Origin: Silene conica
Taxonomy: Eukaryota > Streptophyta > Magnoliopsida > Caryophyllales > Caryophyllaceae
Assembly (NCBI GenBank): GCA_029255685.2
Contig: CM055313.2
Location: forward strand, 52,801,579 to 52,865,578
DNA length: 64,000 nucleotides
Reading direction: 5' to 3'
The notes under the pieces were generated by a model, which was not told the origin of the DNA, ran no database searches, and was given only the letters and a program-made list of their open reading frames with translations. Positions 1 through 10,462 of this stretch are shown one piece after another; position 1 is the stretch's first letter, and the number at the start of each line of letters is the position of its first letter. Both the position numbers and the translations under genes were made by a program.

Positions 1-149
1 AAAAGCAAAGAATGGGAGATGGGTTAAGCAACCTAATACATGTTCCTAAAAAGCTACAAAAGAAAAAAAACTAAAAAGATGGCAAAAAGAAAGGAAAACG
101 GTACTCACAAAATTGGCTTCCCCAAACCAGCATCAAACTAAGGGAGCCT
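1..149. other. Athila 3' flank of ORF1, no gene seen
   Basis: This is a short A-rich stretch beyond the TAG that appears to end the Athila-type ORF1 on the minus strand at 150-152. Nothing else is recognisable, and the element probably continues off the left edge of the window. Confidence 0.4.
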
Positions 150-947
150 CTAATCATCGTCTCCGGGTGCCTCCTCCGCATGGTACGATGGATCCTGCTC
201 CTCCTCTCGTCTAGCTCTCATCGCAGTCGCCTCAACGCGTAACCGGATCTCTCTCTACCGGTGTCTCCTCCACCTCTTCATCCGACTCGAACGAAGGAAG
301 TGGAGGGTACACGCCCTCTGGGTATCGATAGAAAGGGGGATGCGGCCAGTTTGCAGGGATGGGACACCCTGCTCTAATGTGGTACTCACAGACAGGGAAC
401 ATGGCCAAAGCATGTTCCGTCGCATGTCAGACATGTACCTGCACATCTCAAGAAACAAAGCATCACGACGCCTTTGGTCCATGACCCTAGGCGCCTCAAT
501 GGCAGGAGGAAAAATAAAATTGGGCGGATAAACCGCCTCAGAAGGAGTAGGGGTAGGTGTAGGAATGGGTACGGGTATGAAGGTGGACGCGGGCGTGGAC
601 GTGAGCGTGGGTCCAGTCTGAGTCTGAGTCTGGGTATGGGACTGGGAAGACTGCCCAATCTCTCACTTCCTCTTCTTGCTAGCAAGAAGAGGGGGTGCGG
701 TGGTAGGTGAGCGGAGTCGGTCTTGCTCCCGTAACAGTAGGGAGCGGTAGGAGATGGGGGAGTGTGGAGCAAGGTAAGGTAACAGACGGGAAGCCATAAA
801 TCTTCCACGTCATGCCGTCTAGCCACCTGAAAAAAGTCATAGCCTCTTTATCGAGACGGCCAATCTCTCCTACCAGTCGGGTAGTCTCAAGGTAAGCGGG
901 GTAGAGGTGGCGGAGAATCTAGTGACTAATCCACCGCAGACCACAAC

Positions 948-1292
948 TGTAACACCCCGACCCACACCTAGGACCAGAAATGTTTGTCACGGTAGCTCGC
1001 CAGGCTATGTACTGGCCTCACAGACCAACACGAGTCCTTTCCAACGCATTTTGTCCTCACGCATGCGCATCCCGGGAACCTTCCCAGGAGGTCACCCATC
1101 CTAAGACTACTTCCAGCTAAGCACGCTTAACTTTGGAGTTCTTTCGCATAGATAACCAGAAAAGAAAGTGCACTTTGTTGATATGAGTAGTACTTTCAAT
1201 CCCTTTAAAGACTAGTCATATAAGCCTATCAATGAACCTCTTCAAGGGGTTACCCCACCCGAATATCATACTCGGTTCAATGAAGTATTACA
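948..1292 (-). mobile_element. Cassandra-like solo LTR carrying 5S rRNA-like sequence
   Basis: A 345-bp insert begins TGTAACACCCC and ends near GTATTACA. It interrupts the Athila ORF1, which reads on both sides of it. ACAAC occurs immediately before it (943-947) and again at its right edge (1290-1294), so the exact right end is uncertain by about 3-5 bases. It contains a 5S rRNA-like block, the hallmark of Cassandra TRIMs, whose LTRs carry 5S sequence. No second LTR or internal region with a primer site is visible, so a solo LTR is the simplest reading. Confidence 0.6.
1070..1145 (-). repeat. 5S rRNA-derived segment inside the LTR
   Basis: Read on the minus strand, this matches the 3' two thirds of plant 5S rRNA: AACTCCAAAGTTAAGCGTGC, then AGGATGGGTGACCTCCTGGG. 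These cover the region of the internal pol III promoter (A box to C box), but the segment between them is diverged from the usual GGGCGAGAGTAGTACT. The first ~40 bases of 5S rRNA are not recognisable. It is a retroelement-borne derivative, not a working 5S gene. Confidence 0.75.
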
Positions 1293-2604
1293 ACATCAGT
1301 CTTAACCTTCTTCCCAATACCACCCCAATACTGATCTACAAGGTAAGAAATGTTAAGCACAAACGGGGTACGTGAATCGATGTTAAGGTACCCGGCTAAA
1401 ATCGCTAGCTCAGTGTTGGTGATGTTATTGGGCTTAGGTCGCCCAAAAATAGTCTCCCCTAAGTGTCTGAAAAAGTAACGCGGGGCAGGTACATGGACAT
1501 GGGCCCCCTTCCTAGTAGCGTACTCCATGTGAGATAGAGCGGCCCAAAGCTGAGGGACGAACCTCCTAGGAGGCTTTAGGGGTCCATCAGTAACGAGGCC
1601 TAGTACCTCCCCAAACTTGGCTAAGGTCCAGTCATGCGACTCGTTAAGGAGTCTACTACTGTGGTCCTACCTATATCGGTCAGAGTCAAAGGTGAAGGAG
1701 CTGAAAAACTCATAGGTGAAACGGTCCAAAGTAAGCTCCCCCATCCCGATGAGACTTGACATCCCCTGAAGAGTCTATTGATATAATATACTCAAGAAGG
1801 GGGGGGGGGGGGGGGGTTGAATTGAGTATGCCTTCTTCTTAAATCTTCTTTGATGTGTGTACGTTTGTATGATGGTCTTTGAGTAAAACAAATAGTAAGG
1901 AGAGACACAATATTTTTGAAGTGGTTCAGTCTCACACTTTGAGACCTACGTCCACTTTTCTCGATTAATAAAATTAGTACCAACTCTGGATTACAATTTT
2001 ATCAACCCTACTCGTGCGACTTTTGATATTAGTCACAACTCTATCTAGATACCGTTAAATATCTAGCTACGACAAATACCGTTAAATATTTGTCTTACAA
2101 TGAGTACCGCTAAATACTCGATCTATCTTACGTAAATAAGATAAAGTCTTCAATGTTCCTTGATGTCACAATCTTGAATGAATAAGATCAATGCTTGAGC
2201 ACTTGAATCTTGAATCGGATATGACAATGATAAGCTCGAATATTGAAGTATATGATCGGCGGTTTCTCTCTCTCGATTTGCGTGAATATGTGTGTGTATT
2301 TCGTATCGACTAATATGTCATAGGTAGTCTATTTATATAGAATATGTATCTAGGTAATTCAAACCCTAGATGATTTAGGAATATTACTTTAAACTAGAAT
2401 ACTAGTCTTTTAGTAATACTACCTTAAATCTAATCTTAATATATTTAGGAAAGATTTAATAATATACTATAAGTATTATATAAGGAATCAATTTCCTAAT
2501 TCATATTTAGGAAAGATCTTTATATAATAAATAATTAGTATCCTTATTAAATTAACTTCCTAAACCATGTAAAAGATAATAGAATATATCACTACAAGAA
2601 TTAC

Positions 2605-2915
2605 CCCAGATAGCGACCAAACCTGCCACCGCAATGGTAGTCGCAAATTAGCGACCGAATAAAAAAAAGCGGGCGACCGACGTCGGTCGCTAAATTTAGC
2701 GACCGAAAGCCTATCCCAATCTTATCCGAAAAAATCCGCGGGAATCCAAAAAGTACCATTGCGCCAGTTTAGCGACCGAATTTGGCGACCGAATTCAGTC
2801 GCTAAATTTAGCGACCGAGTTTAGCTACAGTCGCTAAATTTAGCGACCGAATTTAGCGACCGAATTCAGTCGCTAAATTTAGCGACCGAATTTAGCGACC
2901 GAATTCGGTCGCTAA
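2605..2915. repeat. CACTA left subterminal repeat array (GCGACCGA motif)
   Basis: About 16 copies of GCGACC(GA) or its complement occur in ~300 bases in both orientations, often joined by TTTA or AATT. The pair at 2895-2912 forms a perfect 18-base palindrome, GCGACCGAATTCGGTCGC. In En/Spm such arrays are the binding sites of the TNPA accessory protein; the same role here is inferred. Confidence 0.85.
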
Positions 2916-3164
2916 CCCCCTGTTATATTTTTTTTTTGGCTCTTCAACCCGTCATTCCCATTATTGCGTACGTTTTAAAAAGGAAAAACCTCAAAACCCC
3001 CCAAACCCGTCGACCGATAGTCCTTATACCGGACCACCGCAACGCCACCGGACCACCCACCACCGCCGTTCACCTACATTTTACTCCTTTTTCAGGTTTG
3101 TGTCGATTTACTAACTTTAATTATGTATTAAATCTCTTTATAGTATTATTGTAATTCAAACAAG

Positions 3165-3600
3165 TAATTAGATTATTAGGATGCTTTTAGTTAGTAATTA
3201 GATTATTAGGATGCTTTTAGTTAATAATTAGATTATTAGGATGCTTTTAGTTAGTAATTAGATTATTAGGATGCTTTTTAGGATGTTTTGAGTTAGTTAA
3301 TTGAAAAAAAATGGAGTGTTATTGTGATTAGGGTTAGAAATTGGGGAAAATTGGATTATGATTTTAGTTAGTAATTAGATTATTAGGATGTTTTTAGGAT
3401 GTTTTTAGTTAGTGAATTGAAAAAAAATTGGGTGTTATTGTGATTAGGGTTAGAAATTGGGGAAAATTGGATTATGATTTTAGTTAGTAATTAGATTATT
3501 AAGATGTTTTTAGGATGTTTTTAGTTAGTTAATTGGAAAAAAAATGGGTGTTATTGTGATTAGGGTTAGAAATTGGGGAAAATTGGATGATGAGTATAGT
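3165..3600 (+). repeat. Tandem repeats in the CACTA 5' region
   Basis: A ~30-base unit containing TTAGATTATTAGGATGC is repeated about four times (3165-3280). It passes into a longer unit of about 116 bases repeated three times (near 3300, 3417 and 3531) and marked by GTGATTAGGGTTAGAAATTG. The block lies between the subterminal array and the transposase, where an upstream regulatory region would be expected. Confidence 0.8.
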
Positions 3601-3772
3601 TAGTAATTAGATTTCTAGGATGATTTTGTGATGTTAATTATTATGTTTGTATGTTATTGTAAGTTATTGTGAATATTTTCCGTGCAAGAATTGAATTACT
3701 ATTGACCTAGTACCCGTTCATGAATTACTCGTTAGGAGAAATTCATGAATAGTCCCCATTTTGGGACTGTCT

Positions 3773-3998
3773 TTGTATATTTCAAGTTACTTAGGTAGTA
3801 AATACATACTTGTGAATTTATTAGTGGGGAAAGAGTTTGGTAACAATTTCTTTATGTTCTTCGAATACATATGTGAAATAAATACAAATTTATTTCACAT
3901 TGTGTATTTGAAGAACTTAAGGGAATTGCTGCCAAATTTTTTTTCCCCACTAATAAATTCACAATTATGTATTTGCTAGTGACTTGAAATATACATTG
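3773..3998. repeat. 226-base imperfect inverted repeat upstream of the transposase
   Basis: The left arm from TGTATATTTCAAGT pairs with the right arm ending ACTTGAAATATACA, with matching inner blocks (GTGAATTTATTAGTGGGG / CCCCACTAATAAATTCAC). The centre is near 3886, where GTGAAATAAAT faces ATTTATTTCAC. It would form a long hairpin in RNA. No open frame across it looks like a protein. It may be a small MITE-like insertion or a duplicated promoter piece in inverted order. Confidence 0.75.
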
Positions 3999-4158
3999 AT
4001 GGGTTTAGGTTGGAGTGATAAGGACCCAATTGAAATCTTTAAGTACATATATTGACTTGATTGAATTCTTAGCTTGAACTTATTATTTGTTGAATTCTTA
4101 TTGAATTGAAATTATTGTTGTGTGTTTGGTTTAATTATTATATATTATCTAGATTAAA

Positions 4159-5946
4159 ATGAAGAGATTTGAACGTAGCTGGATGTACGAAGAAAGAGTA
4201 GATAAGAAGAAACGTCCCAATGCTAGATTTGTAAAGGGAGTTCGTGGGTTTATTGAATTTGCTAGATGTTCAGAATCATATGATTTCGAACAACGCAAAC
4301 TTAGGTGTCCTTGTACTAAATGTAAAAACTTAAAATATTTACCTGAGGTAGAAGTAGAAGAACATCTTATTACGAATGGGTTTTTTCCAAACTATTACAA
4401 CTGGATATCACATGGGGAAAAATACTCTTCTGATCCCGAACACTCTTCTGAACCCGAGAACCCATATAGAGAAATGGTACTTGATGCCTTTGAGTCGAAT
4501 GTTTTCACTAATCCCGATCGTGTACCTATAATCGAGGAAGAAGATCCAAACCCAAAAGCCAAAGCCTTTTTTGATATGCTAAGGGACTCCGAGAAAACTT
4601 TATATGAGGGGAGTAGAATGTCATTGTTGCAAGTTGCATCGAGGATAGTAACGTTAAAATGTGAGTTCAATATGCCGTTTAAAGCGGTTGACAGTATTGC
4701 TACTTTAATTGAAGATGTTATACCCGATAATAACATTATGACCCGTAATTTTTACAATACCAAAAAAGTGGTCAAAGGTCTTCAGCTTCCACATGAAAAG
4801 ATTGACGCATGTCCTGGAGGATGTATGCTTTTTTGGAAAGATGATGCGTTGCTAACCAAATGTAAGAAATGTCAAAGGGATAGATATGAGACAAGTGAGG
4901 GAAATATTATCTTGAAGGGAAAAAAGGGTAAGAAGAGTGGAAAAACAAAGAAACCAATATCATTACACCCATTAATTTATCTTCCCCTAGGTCCAAGACT
5001 TCAAAGGTTATATGCCACGAAAAATATTGCCAACCAAATGAGATGGCACAAAGAAAACCCCCGTACACCAGGAAAGATGTGTCACCCGAGTGACGGAGAG
5101 GAGTGGAAGCGTTTTGATAGTTTGTATCCTGATTTTGCCGAGGAACCTCGCAATGTGAGACTTGGCTTGTGTACGAATGGGTTTGACCCTTTTGGTCAAT
5201 TTGGTAGACCGTACTCGTGTTGGCCTGTAATGCTTACACCGTACAACTTACCTCCTTGGCTATGTTCCAAAAGACAATTTATTTTCCTCTCACTACTTAT
5301 TCCCGGTCCTCACAACCCAAAAAATAACTTGGATGTCTATTTACAACCGTTGGTGGAAGAACTGAAGTATCTGTGGGAAGTCGGTATCGAAACATTTGAT
5401 GTGTCCAAGAAGCAAAACTTCCAACTAAGAGCTTCATTGCTGTGGACTGTAAGTGATTTCCCTGCGTACGGTATGCTATCAGGCTGGGCAACAGCGGGGC
5501 GAATGGCATGCCCTTATTGCATGGATAATAGCAAAGCATTTTACCTCCCTAATTCTAAAAAGATTAGTTGGTTTGATTGCCATAGATGCTTCTTACCGGA
5601 TGGGCATGTCCATAGAAAGAACAAAAAAGCCTTCTTGAAAGGAAAGGAGGTGCTTGAGGATGCTCCGGATAGACTCCCAGGTGATGCAGTTTGGGAGGCT
5701 ATACGTGAATTGCCATCTACCAACGATGGGACTGAAGAAGAATTTAGAGAGCTAAAAAAGAAAAAGAGTGGTTGGTTTAAAAGAAGTATTTTTTGGGACC
5801 TACCCTATTGGAAAACAAAGTTGATGATGAAGGGTGTTCTTCTGCTGGGGGAACAAGATTTCTGGATGACAAGGAGTATAATCGTGCTCACCTTTATGTC
5901 CTATCTAATTGTGAGGTTTTGGAGCCATATGAAGCAAAATTTGTGA
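4159..5946 (+). pseudogene. TNP2-type CACTA transposase, N-terminal part only
   Basis: This would be the DDE transposase that cuts and joins CACTA ends. Residues ~1-90 form the transposase-associated domain with the cysteine cluster CPCTKCKN and the ITNGFFPNYYNW block. Residues ~320-540 are the TNP2 core (GPHNPKNNLDVYLQPLVEEL, FPAYGMLSGW, CPYC, then HRCFLP). At residues 340-346 the motif is NGFDPFG, where relatives, as I recall, read DGFNPFG, so one acidic residue may be displaced. After ELPYWK-like DLPYWKTKL (about residue 553) homology stops. The frame then runs about 40 more codons through sequence that belongs to another frame (see next feature). The rest of the core and the DUF4218 region are missing, consistent with an internal deletion at about 5815-5825. 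A normal protein is about twice this length. It is non-functional as transposase. Confidence 0.85.
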
Positions 5947-6752
5947 AAGATTTCATGACTGATCACCCTAATGTTAAAAGAGAGGATGTTTGGAGTAAAC
6001 ACGAGGATCAGTTTCCAGGTTGGTTTCGAAAGCATGTAGTTAAGCTAAATATCCAAGATGATGTGGTTAGATGCTTGGCTTTGGGTCCTTCTCGAAAGGT
6101 TGTCACGTGGAAGCATTATTTAGTTAATGGGTTTAAGTTTCACACATTCGACTACGGGAAAAGTAAGGCTAAATGCAACTATGGCGTTACTATTTCTTCT
6201 CTTGATGGCAACGACTATTATGGGATATTAGAGGATATCTTTGAGTTGTGCTATAATGGGCGTGAACGGGGTTACAAAGCTGTCTTATTCAAGATTCAAT
6301 GGAGAGATAATTCTGTAGCTGGAACGAGAGTCCATGATCGCTACAAGCTTGTAGAAGTGAATCACACTCGAACCTATTCTAAATATGATCCATTTATACT
6401 TGCACAACAAGCTCAGCAAATTTATTATGCATCGTCACCTAGCACAAGTAAAGATAGACAACAAAAGAATTGGTGTGCGGTAATTAAAACAAAGGCGCGA
6501 TCAGAAGTCGACACATCCTTTTTCCAAGAAGAAGTTGTATCAGAGTCCATTCTGTCCCCAATAGATCAAGAAGTCATTTATGGAAATGAGATAGAATCGG
6601 GAGAGGAGCTAGAAGATGATGAAATGGAGGGGCAAGATCAGTTACAAGATAATAATGATGAAGAGTTAGAAGAGGAGGAAGAGGATGATGACGAGGAGGA
6701 GGAGGTAGAAGAAGAAGAGGATGACGATGATGATGATGATGATGATGAGTAA
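5820..6752 (+). pseudogene. DUF4216-like C-terminal remnant of the CACTA transposase
   Basis: This is open in the +1 frame relative to the TNP2 part and overlaps it. Recognisable blocks are VLSNCEVLEPYEAKF and WKHYLVNGFKFHT (C-terminal CACTA transposase), then YGILEDIFELCYNGRERGYK and VNHTRTYSKYDPFILAQQ, which resemble the DUF4216 domain. The end is a long acidic tail (runs of E and D, codons GAG/GAT, about 6590-6750). The abrupt join to the TNP2 part is best explained by the same internal deletion. An ATG at 5793 is in frame, but nothing suggests a real start there. Confidence 0.75.
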
Positions 6753-6865
6753 AAGTAGTATGAGGTTTTCATCCTATATATTTATTTAGGTCCTGTTTTT
6801 TACCAACATTATTTATTATGTTATATATATGTATGTTAACATTTTTCCTGCAATTATAGGTTCAC

Positions 6866-8446
6866 ATGGCTCGTGGAGGAGGCAGGCAACGGGGCGGTTT
6901 TAGTGGTAGTGGCGGGGACAGTAGCTCGGCCCGATCACAGGGGGAGGAGGAGGTCCGTGTGTCGACTGACAGTGAGGAGGAGGAGGAGGTCCGTGTACCC
7001 CGCCATACTGACGGCAGGATCATCCTTGATCCGACGGGTCTTTGGTAATTTTTTATTCACTAGTTGTTTATTTATTTATTAATTTTATTCAAACTAGTCT
7101 TATTAATTAACATTCATGTTTGGTTTCAGGTTTAAACATCAAACAACGGTTCGTGGCGTCACCAATAGCATTCAAGAGAACATGGTTCACGGCGTCACTT
7201 GTTGGACGAATGCTAGTGACGAGGACAAGGAGATGTGGTACAACGCCTTTCGGGTACGTATATAAGTCTTTACTTTAATTATTTATTTTTTATAAATTCA
7301 TGGTTGATTTGTTTCTCTAATAACTCTTCTTTTTTTGGTAGCGTGTCTTCTATTGGCCAAGTGCGCTTGATCGACTGGCTTGGGATCGATTCAATGATGT
7401 TGGTCAAAGGAGGCTAAAGGACATTATGTATAAGGTCTCGAAGAGAAAGACTCCGCCAACGTTCATGAAAGGTATTAATTTATTAATAATCGTATTAAAA
7501 TAAAAAGTTTTAACATTTTTTAAATTTATAGTAATCGTTTCTATTTTATTGGATTGTAGGTCAGTCATATGAAGAATTCACTAAGTACCGAGAAAGTCCT
7601 GAGTTCAAGCAAAAGTCGGCGCGGAACAAGGCGAACAAGAGGGGTGGAGAGGATCCCGAAGCGGAGGTTGGCGCTACTCATTATGGTGGGTCTCAGTCAT
7701 TCCATGATCGCGTGACGATAACTGTAAGTATTTACTCTTGTGATTTAATTTATCACTTTTATCTTGAAGTATATATTTAGCTTTAAATTTTAATTAACTG
7801 ACTAACACTTCATGAATTTATTAATTTTTTTATAGGCAAGGAAAAATAAGGGCCAGCTACAATCGGTTGTAGATCTCTTCCTTGAGACACATGCCAAAAA
7901 GGGAAGGAAAGGGTTCGTCTTCGTAAATGCAAGAGATCGCGAATTATATGTAAGTGTTATTGTATAAAGCATTTAAAAAATGATTTATAATCAATGATTT
8001 ATTTATATGTAAGTGTTATTGTATATATTATTAATAATGTTTCATTTTTTTTGTAGGAAACATTTCTTAAACGAAAGAAGGCGAACCCTGACATCTCCGA
8101 CAATCAGCTATGGTATGAATTGGTAGACGGTTTTCATAAAGGAGGAGTCTATGGGGCCGGTTCAGCTAAAGAGCTCTTTTATGAACCGCCGGCAAGAAGA
8201 GGGTCCTCGTCCCAGCATCAACCCTATGTTCCTGGTTTGGTCAGTCACCTTCAGATGCAACTAGCTGAGAAGGATAGAAGGGACGCCGAACGAGATGAAG
8301 AGGTGAGGAGAATGAAAGAAGAGATGGAAAGGATGTCTTCCTACTTTGCTAATTGTAACAGCGGTTGGCGTCCACAGGATCGGGATCCAAGAGATCCCGA
8401 TTATGGAGGTGGCAGTGGGGCGGGAGCATCTTTTCCAGTGTCGTAG
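6866..8446 (+). CDS. CACTA accessory gene, TNPA/Transposase_24-like, six exons
   Basis: My exon model is 6866-7044, 7130-7253, 7342-7471, 7560-7723, 7836-7949 and 8057-8446. All five introns are GT-AG and short (78-112 bases), and the phases join, giving 366 codons with no internal stop. The product starts MARGGGRQRGG with a Gly/Ser-rich then acidic leader. It then shows features of plant Transposase_24 (Ptta/En/Spm): YEEFTKYRESPEFK, ARNKANKRGG, THYGGSQSFHDR, and LWYELVDGFHKGGVYGAG with KELFYEP. A Glu/Arg-rich stretch near the end (EKDRRDAERDEE) looks like a coiled coil. In En/Spm the accessory protein binds subterminal repeats and helps excision; this role is inferred. It follows the transposase remnant on the same strand. 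The intact state contrasts with the damaged transposase. Confidence 0.85.
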
Positions 8447-8692
8447 CTTGTGACTCTTGTTTTTAGTGACTCTTATGTTTAGTGTTGGATAATTTTAAGT
8501 TTAGTGTTGGATAATTTTAAGTTTAGTGCTTGAATTTCGTACTTTGTAATCCAAATCACTTTTATTTATTTAAGCGATCAGATTTGGCATCAATTGGGTT
8601 GTGCGCTGCTCTTCTTTGGTTTGCTTGCAGGTTTTACAGTAGTAGCTACAGATTTGGCTAGGACAAAACCGAATTTTATGGGCAAATACATG
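8447..8692 (+). other. 3' region of the CACTA accessory gene
   Basis: This holds a duplicated phrase (TTTAGTGTTGGATAATTTTAAG, twice near 8478-8523) and T-rich sequence suited to a plant 3' UTR. No gene is visible in it. Confidence 0.5.
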
Positions 8693-9070
8693 TAAAATTA
8701 GCGACCGAACATGTAAAATTAGCGACCACTGTCGGTCGCTAAACCCCTGTAACTTTTTTTTCATTGGCGACCACTTAGCGACCGATGTCAGTAGCTAAAT
8801 TAGCGACTGAAATCGGTCGCAAATTTAGCGACTGAAAACGGTCGCCAAATTAGCGACCGAAATCGGTCGCTAATTTAGCTACCGCAGTCGGTCGCTAATT
8901 TGGCGACCACTATCGGTCGCCCGCCTTTTTTTCATCGGTCGCTAAAATTGGCGACCAATATCGGTCGCTAAAAGCGACTACAGCCTGCGACTAAGGGCGT
9001 GCGACTGAAATTGGTCGCTAAAATTAGAAGGGCGACCGCTTGTGGTCGCTAATTTCAGTCGCAATCTGAC
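8693..9070. repeat. CACTA right subterminal repeat array
   Basis: More than 20 copies of GCGACC/GCGACT or GGTCGC occur in both orientations over about 370 bases. They are the same motif as on the left side but more varied. The array reaches to within 20 bases of the right terminal repeat. Confidence 0.85.
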
Positions 9071-9738
9071 GTATCTGTTGTAGTGTATTACCATAATATA
9101 ATCTTAGTTTGTTTAGGACATTAAATAAATACATAATATTTACTTAATTGAATCCTACACGAATTATGGTAAACGTGACATGTTACACGTTTCCCAAAGT
9201 CGAAACAAACTATATTTTCGATTATATTATTTGACAATTAAGATCATATAAAAATCCTTAGTTTATTTTAGTAATAAATAATTATCTCATAAGAAAATTA
9301 TTTATTCCTATTTTAACCAAAAGGTATTTTATATAATCTTATTAAGATTAACAATTCCATACTTAAAATAGAATACCAATTAACATTAATTGCAAACGAT
9401 ATTACTTGGAAACAAACGTTTCATCCAAACACATATATTCCGATCATTTCTTCATAATATAGAGTTATAGCTACGAGCTATAACTTGAATCAATCTTGTA
9501 CTAAAGCTATAGTTGATAAATATAACTTTAGTTCATTATGCGCGCTTGTGATCTTCTATCAACTTTTGACTAATATGCTTGAATCTTTTACACTTGATTG
9601 ACTGGATCTTGTTACTAATATTCTGTACACTTAGCACACGATTATACGTACGAGTATATAATATATAAATAGCTAGACTTGTCATTATCAAAACATAAAC
9701 ATATATACTATATATATATTTGAATATATGGTTCAACA

Positions 9739-10462
9739 AATTCGCCCTTTTTGATGATGGCAAGTCTTTCTTAGATTTTGTGTCTAAGTGTATGTTCCCC
9801 CTCAATATAATAAAGGTTAATCATAGTAAAGATCAACTTAGGTTATTCATAGCAAAGATCAACTTAGGGTTTTTATCTTCTATCTATCCCATATCCTTTA
9901 AGGACCCTAAGAGACAATGAATTACGACAAGGAGCAAGCTTAGGCAAATTCTAATCTAAGTCGCATATTTCCCCCTCTTGACATCATCGAAAAGATGAGA
10001 ACAAAGACATGAAACGACTAGAATAATATACGACGAAAACATAAGCAAGCATATAAACGAGTCTAAAAATATGAACATAGAAAATATTTTACAAACACAC
10101 ACACAATGTTAAAATATACACAACCAATTTGAAAATACTATGCCAATGGGCCGAATATGTGACAATGTTTAAGAAAATGGGCCTGGCTAGGGAAAAGATA
10201 AGGGCCTGCAAAAGATAGCAAAGAAGATGGGCCAAGGCAAAAAGAGGTAACAAGTTGGGCCGCATCAACACAAGGTTAAAGTTTGGGCCGGTTAGGGATA
10301 GAAAATCCGAAGAAGCAAAAAGAGACAAGGTCTCGGATTCCTAATGGGCCAGGTAAGTAAATTGGGCCACAATACTAATATTGTTTATAAGTCCACCCCA
10401 GACTTTGAACAAAACAACAACAAACCAATCCAAATTCGAAAGACAAAGACGGATATAGATGA
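9739..10462 (-). other. Sirevirus 3' region with several polypurine tracts
   Basis: Read on the minus strand, this lies between the env-like ORF and the 3' LTR. Three purine-rich tracts stand out: TCAAGAGGGGGAAATA (about 9968-9983), TTGAGGGGGAACATA (about 9790-9804), and AAAAAGGGCGAATT next to the LTR. Repeated polypurine tracts upstream of the 3' LTR are a known Sirevirus trait. No further coding region is visible. Confidence 0.65.

Larger units (their letters stand above)
150..1761 (-). pseudogene. Athila-type Gypsy ORF1 (gag-like), C-terminal part, fossil
   Basis: The minus strand carries the C-terminal half of an ORF1/gag-like protein of the Athila lineage (Gypsy). The clearest block is at about 1277-1528, with the motifs RYFFRHLGETIFGR and NITNTELAILAGYLN, which match my memory of the Athila ORF1 pattern (RYFHR...IFGR...vTndEL). 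A GGLVT-like block follows further on. The tail is acidic and ends at about 150. The N-terminal part lies at 20883-21594, because a Sirevirus inserted at 1762. A 5S-bearing LTR also interrupts it at 948-1292. The copy is broken by these insertions and a few further lesions. The family call rests on motif memory; a plain host gene cannot be wholly excluded. Confidence 0.55.
2590..9085 (+). mobile_element. CACTA (En/Spm) DNA transposon, transposase deleted
   Basis: The ends are CACTACAAGAA (2590) and CTGTTGTAGTG (to 9085), that is, CACTA terminal inverted repeats. A 3-bp TSD TAT lies at 2587-2589 and 9086-9088. The empty site is preserved in the partner LTR near 20220 as GAATATATTACC, which fixes both ends. 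The 6496-bp element has dense subterminal motif arrays, a truncated TNP2-type transposase, a DUF4216-like remnant and an uninterrupted six-exon accessory gene. It lies inside a Sirevirus LTR whose insertion is dated to about half a million years or less, so its own jump is younger still. Confidence 0.95.
1767..9738 (-). repeat. Sirevirus 3' LTR, split by CACTA insertion
   Basis: The LTR starts TGAAGAGTCT and ends GGTTCAACA. Without the CACTA element (2590-9085) and its 3-bp TSD it is about 1473 bp, against 1471 bp for its partner at 19407-20877. A G-run near 1799 is about 18 long here and 12 in the partner. A run of small direct motifs (TACCGTTAAATAT-like, about 2046-2120) is present in both copies. 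Confidence 0.93.

Noticed and set aside
1070-1145. Functional 5S rRNA gene
   Set aside because: Only the 3' part matches, the internal promoter segment is diverged, and it lies inside an LTR-like insert.
1277-1528. Small host gene on the minus strand
   Set aside because: It is a piece of the longer Athila-like ORF1 bounded by insertions, and its motifs match that family.
1799-1817. G-run in the Sirevirus LTR as a regulatory G-quadruplex
   Set aside because: It is a single homopolymer of differing length in the two LTRs, most simply replication slippage or sequencing uncertainty.
3761-3979. 72-codon open frame upstream of the CACTA transposase
   Set aside because: It runs through the inverted repeat, has no family resemblance and is best explained by the hairpin sequence.
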